Below the pieces are notes generated by a model. The model was not told where the DNA came from and did no database searches. It worked only from the letters and a program-made list of their open reading frames with translations. Position numbers and translations under genes: made by a program. This document shows positions 4,965-7,902 of a stretch of 7,902 nucleotides of DNA, piece after piece; the first letter of the stretch is position 1; each line of letters starts with the position of its first letter. Origin of the DNA: Chitinophagales bacterium (lineage in GTDB: Bacteria; Bacteroidota; Bacteroidia; Chitinophagales; BACL12); contig JACMJP010000078.1 in assembly GCA_014380545.1 (NCBI GenBank), forward strand, positions 1-7,902. Direction: 5' to 3'.

Positions 4965-7448
4965 ATGAAAATTTCATGGAATTGGCTTAGGGAAATATTG
5001 CCAACTCAAATAGATGTAAACAAAGCTGCAGAAATTCTTACTGATATTGGCTTGGAAGTGGAAGCTGTGTATCCTTATGAAAGTATAAAAGGCGGATTAG
5101 AAGGATTAATTGTTGGTGAAGTTATTACATGCGAAAGACATCCTGATGCAGATAAATTAAAAACCACTAAAGTAAATATTGGTAAAGGTGAGTTATTAAA
5201 TATTGTTTGCGGTGCACCAAACGTTGCTGTAGGACAAAAAGTAATTGTCGCTTCCATTAGTACAACTATTCATCCTGTTAAAGGAGAACCTTTCACTATT
5301 AAAAAAGCTACAATAAGAGGAGTTGAAAGTGAAGGTATGCTCTGTGCAGAAGATGAGATAGGATTAGGTGAAGGTCATGCAGGGTTATTTATTTTAAATG
5401 CTGATGCAGTTGTTGGGAGTGATGTAAAAAAATATTTTGATGTTTATTCTGATATCATAATTGAAATTGGATTAACTGCGAATCATGCGGACGCAAATTC
5501 GCATTATGGAGTCGCAAGAGAATTATTTGCTGCATTAAATGCAAGAGAAATTGAAAAGGCAATTATTAAAGAAAATATTCCCGATAAGGGTATCTCCCCT
5601 CAAGGGGAAATTAAGAGGGGTGGCATTCAAGTATTAGTAGAAGATAAAATTAATTGCCCCCGATATTCAGGATTGGTAATTAAAAACATCAAAATAAAAG
5701 AATCTCCTGCCGAACTGCAAAATAAATTAAAAGCTATTGGACTGCGACCAATTAATAATGTAGTGGATATCACAAATTATATTCTGCATGAACTTGGTCA
5801 ACCGCTGCATGCTTTTGATGCAGATAAAATTGCAGGAAATAAAATCATTATAAAAACACTTCCTGAAAATACTGCTTTCATCACATTAGATGAAAAAGAA
5901 AGAAAATTATCGGCAAATGATTTAATGATCTGCGATGCTGAAAAAGGAATGTGCATTGCCGGAGTGTATGGAGGAATTCATTCGGGAATTAATGATGCAA
6001 CAAAAAATATATTTTTAGAAAGTGCTTATTTTAATCCAGTATCTATCCGTAAAACGGAAAACAGGCATGGATTAAAAACTGATGCTTCCTCAAGATTCGG
6101 TAAAGGAACCGATCCTGAAATAACCGTCACTGCTTTATGGAAAGCCGCAAAAATGATAACGGAAATATGTGGCGGAGAAATAGCAAGCGATGTAATTGAT
6201 ATTTATCCTGAGAAAATAAAACCTTTTTCAGTTTTCCTTCGCTATGCAAGACTGGAGATGATGGCTGCAATAAAAATTGAAGAAAAGAAGATCATTGAAA
6301 TACTTGAATTACTCAATATAAAAATCCTTGAAAAGAAATCAGAAGGTCTGCAATTAGAAATCCCATCGTATAAAAATGATGTGTTGCGGGAAATTGATGT
6401 GATAGAAGAAATTTTACGCATGTACGGCTACAATAATATCCCCGTTCTCCAAAACATAAGAACACCGTATATTGTAAGTCCGAAACCGGATAAAGAAAAA
6501 ATAAAGCTTGATACAATTCATTATTTAGCATCAAATGGGTTTTATGAGATATTTACGAATAGTATTTCAAGATCGAAATATATAACTCAATTTCTGCCTG
6601 CATTTGAAAATACACAAGTGAAATTATTGAACTCCTTAAATGCAGAACTTGATTGTATGCGGCAAAGCATGTTATTCACAGGGTTGGAAGTGATCGCATT
6701 TACTCAAAACAGGAAACAAACTGATTTGAAGTTGTTTGAATTTGGCAGGGTATATTTTCAGAATAATAATTCCTATACTGAAACAGATAAAGTTGCTTTT
6801 TACATTACAGGAAATAAGTTTGAAGAAAACTGGAGGAATAAAAATCGCAAAGTTGATCTTTTTGATATAAAAGAAGAAGTTGAGAATTTATTGAATCGCA
6901 TGAATGTGGAGCAGTCTGCAATCAATAGTGGGCAGTCGGCATTTGGCAGTAAGCAGTTTGAATTCATTGAAGCCGGATTAAATGCTTTAAATAATGGGGT
7001 TGAGATTATTTCAGATAATAAATTAATTGGAATGTACGGATTGGTGAAAAAAGAAATTTGTTCTGCATTTGATATTAAACAGGAAGTGTATTACGCTGAA
7101 TTAAACTGGAATGATTTGATTGATGTATCAGCAAAAAGAAAAACAGTATTTAAAGAAATATCAAAATATCCCGAAGTGAGAAGGGATCTTGCCATGTTGC
7201 TGGACCCATCGGTGCAATACTCTGCTGTGGAAACAATCGCAAAAAAAGAAGGAAAAAATATTTTACAGGGTGTAACTTTATTTGATATTTACGAAGGTGA
7301 AAAACTGGAGGGTAAAAAAAGTTATGCTATCGGCTTAACTTTCAGAGATGATGAAAAAACACTTACAGACAAAGAAGTGGATGATGTGATGCAGAAAATG
7401 ATGAGCAGATATGAAAAAGAATTAAATGCAGTAATAAGAAAAAACTAA
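4965..7448 (+). CDS. pheT: phenylalanine--tRNA ligase beta subunit
   Basis: This is the beta chain of the cytoplasmic alpha2-beta2 phenylalanyl-tRNA synthetase; with PheS it charges tRNA-Phe, and it hydrolyses mischarged Tyr-tRNA-Phe. Domains in order: N-terminal B1 start (MKISWNWLREILP); EMAP-like tRNA-binding OB fold (about 43-150; GEVITCERHPDADKLKTTKV, IVCGAPNV, GMLCAEDEIGLG); B3/B4 editing domain (about 229-400) with CPRYSG, VVDITNYILHELGQPLHAFD (His282), AGVYGG and LESAYF (Glu352); B5 domain (about 420-494) ending IPSYKNDVLREIDVIEEILRMYGYNNIP with the metal-ligand acids; catalytic-like core (about 505-715); and the C-terminal ferredoxin-fold anticodon-binding domain (about 728-827, KYPEVRRDLAMLL to the end). 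Its 827 residues slightly exceed the usual 790-820. Two low-complexity segments, 208-220 and 650-666, appear repeat-derived but stay in frame. The gene has its own likely promoter. Confidence 0.97.
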   Translation: MKISWNWLREILPTQIDVNKAAEILTDIGLEVEAVYPYESIKGGLEGLIVGEVITCERHPDADKLKTTKVNIGKGELLNIVCGAPNVAVGQKVIVASISTTIHPVKGEPFTIKKATIRGVESEGMLCAEDEIGLGEGHAGLFILNADAVVGSDVKKYFDVYSDIIIEIGLTANHADANSHYGVARELFAALNAREIEKAIIKENIPDKGISPQGEIKRGGIQVLVEDKINCPRYSGLVIKNIKIKESPAELQNKLKAIGLRPINNVVDITNYILHELGQPLHAFDADKIAGNKIIIKTLPENTAFITLDEKERKLSANDLMICDAEKGMCIAGVYGGIHSGINDATKNIFLESAYFNPVSIRKTENRHGLKTDASSRFGKGTDPEITVTALWKAAKMITEICGGEIASDVIDIYPEKIKPFSVFLRYARLEMMAAIKIEEKKIIEILELLNIKILEKKSEGLQLEIPSYKNDVLREIDVIEEILRMYGYNNIPVLQNIRTPYIVSPKPDKEKIKLDTIHYLASNGFYEIFTNSISRSKYITQFLPAFENTQVKLLNSLNAELDCMRQSMLFTGLEVIAFTQNRKQTDLKLFEFGRVYFQNNNSYTETDKVAFYITGNKFEENWRNKNRKVDLFDIKEEVENLLNRMNVEQSAINSGQSAFGSKQFEFIEAGLNALNNGVEIISDNKLIGMYGLVKKEICSAFDIKQEVYYAELNWNDLIDVSAKRKTVFKEISKYPEVRRDLAMLLDPSVQYSAVETIAKKEGKNILQGVTLFDIYEGEKLEGKKSYAIGLTFRDDEKTLTDKEVDDVMQKMMSRYEKELNAVIRKN
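5586..5622. repeat. G/C-run palindromic repeat element inside pheT
   Basis: In otherwise AT-rich coding sequence there is a short block with CCCCT (5596-5600), AGGGG (5603-5607) and a second AGGGG (5616-5620), each able to pair with the single CCCCT. It encodes about KGISPQGEIKRGG (208-220), a linker between the tRNA-binding and editing domains. I recall similar TCCCCTCAAGGGGA-like elements scattered through Bacteroidota genomes, from memory only. The block keeps the reading frame. Confidence 0.6.
6912..6960. repeat. degenerate 7-bp tandem repeat (about seven units) inside pheT
   Basis: The stretch splits cleanly into seven heptamers: CAGTCTG, CAATCAA, TAGTGGG, CAGTCGG, CATTTGG, CAGTAAG, CAGTTTG, with consensus near CAGTNGG. 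Three units equal seven codons, so the protein shows a seven-residue period: QSAINSG, QSAFGSK, then Q (650-664). It lies in the catalytic-like core in a probable surface loop. The frame is kept. Confidence 0.65.
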
Positions 7449-7460
7449 ATTGTTTTAATT

Positions 7461-7799
7461 ATGAATGAGGCGTTGTTACAATTAAATACCATGAAAGCAA
7501 ACCTTGAAAAGTTGCTGAGAAGTTATACCGCAATTAAAAATGAAAATGAGATCCTGAAAAATCAAATTGATGCACAACGCAAAGCAATGACAGAAAAAAA
7601 TCAGAAGCTCTCTGATATGGAACAACAACTTTCTTTATTAAAAACTGCACAAACAATTTCAAAACAAATTACTTCCAATGGTACCGAAACAACAAATAAT
7701 GCAAATAACGAAACAACTGAAAATACGAATGATGTGAAACTCAAAATAAACGACCTGATAAAAGAAGTGGATAAATGTATTGCACTTCTGAATGCCTGA
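7461..7799 (+). CDS. coiled-coil protein of the pheT-zapA region
   Basis: This 112-residue, highly charged protein has no signal peptide or membrane segment. Residues about 4-66 form a coiled coil (NTMKANLEKLLRSYTAIKNENEILKNQI, then QRKAMTEKNQKLSDMEQQLSLLK). A low-complexity Asn/Thr/Glu linker follows (about 70-91), then a short conserved-looking tail, LKINDLIKEVDKCIALLNA (94-112). In Bacteroidota I know of short coiled-coil proteins with such a tail encoded between pheT and the cell-division gene zapA, which suggests a cell-division partner role, perhaps ZapB-like; this is inference from context, as zapA is not in the window. The start ATG at 7461 lies 12 bases after the pheT stop with no Shine-Dalgarno sequence, so the two genes are probably co-transcribed. 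Codon use matches the neighbours. Confidence 0.85.
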   Translation: MNEALLQLNTMKANLEKLLRSYTAIKNENEILKNQIDAQRKAMTEKNQKLSDMEQQLSLLKTAQTISKQITSNGTETTNNANNETTENTNDVKLKINDLIKEVDKCIALLNA

Positions 7800-7803
7800 T
7801 CCG

Positions 7804-7902
7804 GTCAGATGCTTACATCTTACTAAATAAATAATAAACCGATACAAAGTCAGATGGTAGCATCTGACATCAACATCACAAAAAAAGTCAGATGCTATCA
7901 TC
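7804..7902. repeat. cluster of three 20-bp palindromes, GTCAGATG-N4-CATCTGAC
   Basis: Three copies share the arm GTCAGATG: 7804-7823 (loop CTTA, right arm CATCTTAC with one mismatch), 7849-7868 (loop GTAG, perfect arms), and 7887 to the window edge (loop CTAT, right arm cut after CATC). They are separated by 25 and 18 unrelated AT-rich bases. The first begins five bases after the coiled-coil gene stop. Arms are conserved while loops vary, as for interspersed palindromic elements. Each could fold as an 8-bp hairpin in RNA. The cluster may continue past the right edge. Confidence 0.75.

Noticed and set aside
7849..7886. Rho-independent terminator after the coiled-coil gene
   Set aside because: The palindrome is hairpin-capable but is followed by an A tract rather than a T run on the + strand, and sister copies stand nearby, so a repeat family explains it better.
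7804..7902. CRISPR array
   Set aside because: Repeats are only 20 bp, fully palindromic with variable centres, spacers of 18-25 bases are too short and AT-rich, and no cas genes are visible.

Overview
The window is an AT-rich stretch from a member of the Bacteroidota, most likely of the Chitinophagaceae/Sphingobacteriales type. This rests on protein character (NuoM/NuoN, PheT, a Bacteroidota-style Crp/Fnr regulator, DoxX-like protein), the near-absence of Shine-Dalgarno sequences, a TAnnTTTG-type -7 box just before pheT, and short interspersed repeats of a kind I recall from such genomes. All genes run on the + strand. The species cannot be named from the sequence.

Layout. Positions 1-2533 are the end of a respiratory complex I (nuo) operon: the 3' part of nuoM, then complete nuoN. 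NuoM is broken near the left edge by an in-frame TAA at 97-99, where the family has an uninterrupted membrane helix. A small uncharacterised proline-rich protein (2565-2921) follows nuoN closely and probably shares its transcript. Positions 2991-4888 hold a Crp/Fnr-type regulator, a class I SAM-dependent methyltransferase and a four-helix DoxX-like membrane protein. Between regulator and methyltransferase lies TTGAT-N4-GTCAA, an FNR-type operator, and the regulator's recognition helix carries the matching E-x-x-S-R signature. Positions 4965-7799 hold housekeeping genes: pheT (phenylalanyl-tRNA synthetase beta chain) and a short coiled-coil protein. In Bacteroidota this coiled-coil gene usually precedes zapA, which would lie just beyond the right edge.

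How the parts relate. NuoM and NuoN are two of the three antiporter-like proton-pumping subunits of complex I. PheT pairs with PheS (not in the window) to charge tRNA-Phe. The regulator-methyltransferase-DoxX group looks like a small stress or redox-responsive unit between two housekeeping blocks; its physiological role cannot be read from the sequence.

There is no CRISPR array, phage, insertion sequence, toxin-antitoxin pair or RNA gene that I can support, and no clear novel multi-gene system. The items most worth a second look are the stop codon in nuoM, the regulator/operator match, two repeat-derived segments kept in frame inside pheT (a CCCCT/AGGGG palindromic element and a 7-bp tandem repeat), and a cluster of three 20-bp palindromes (GTCAGATG-N4-CATCTGAC) at the right edge.
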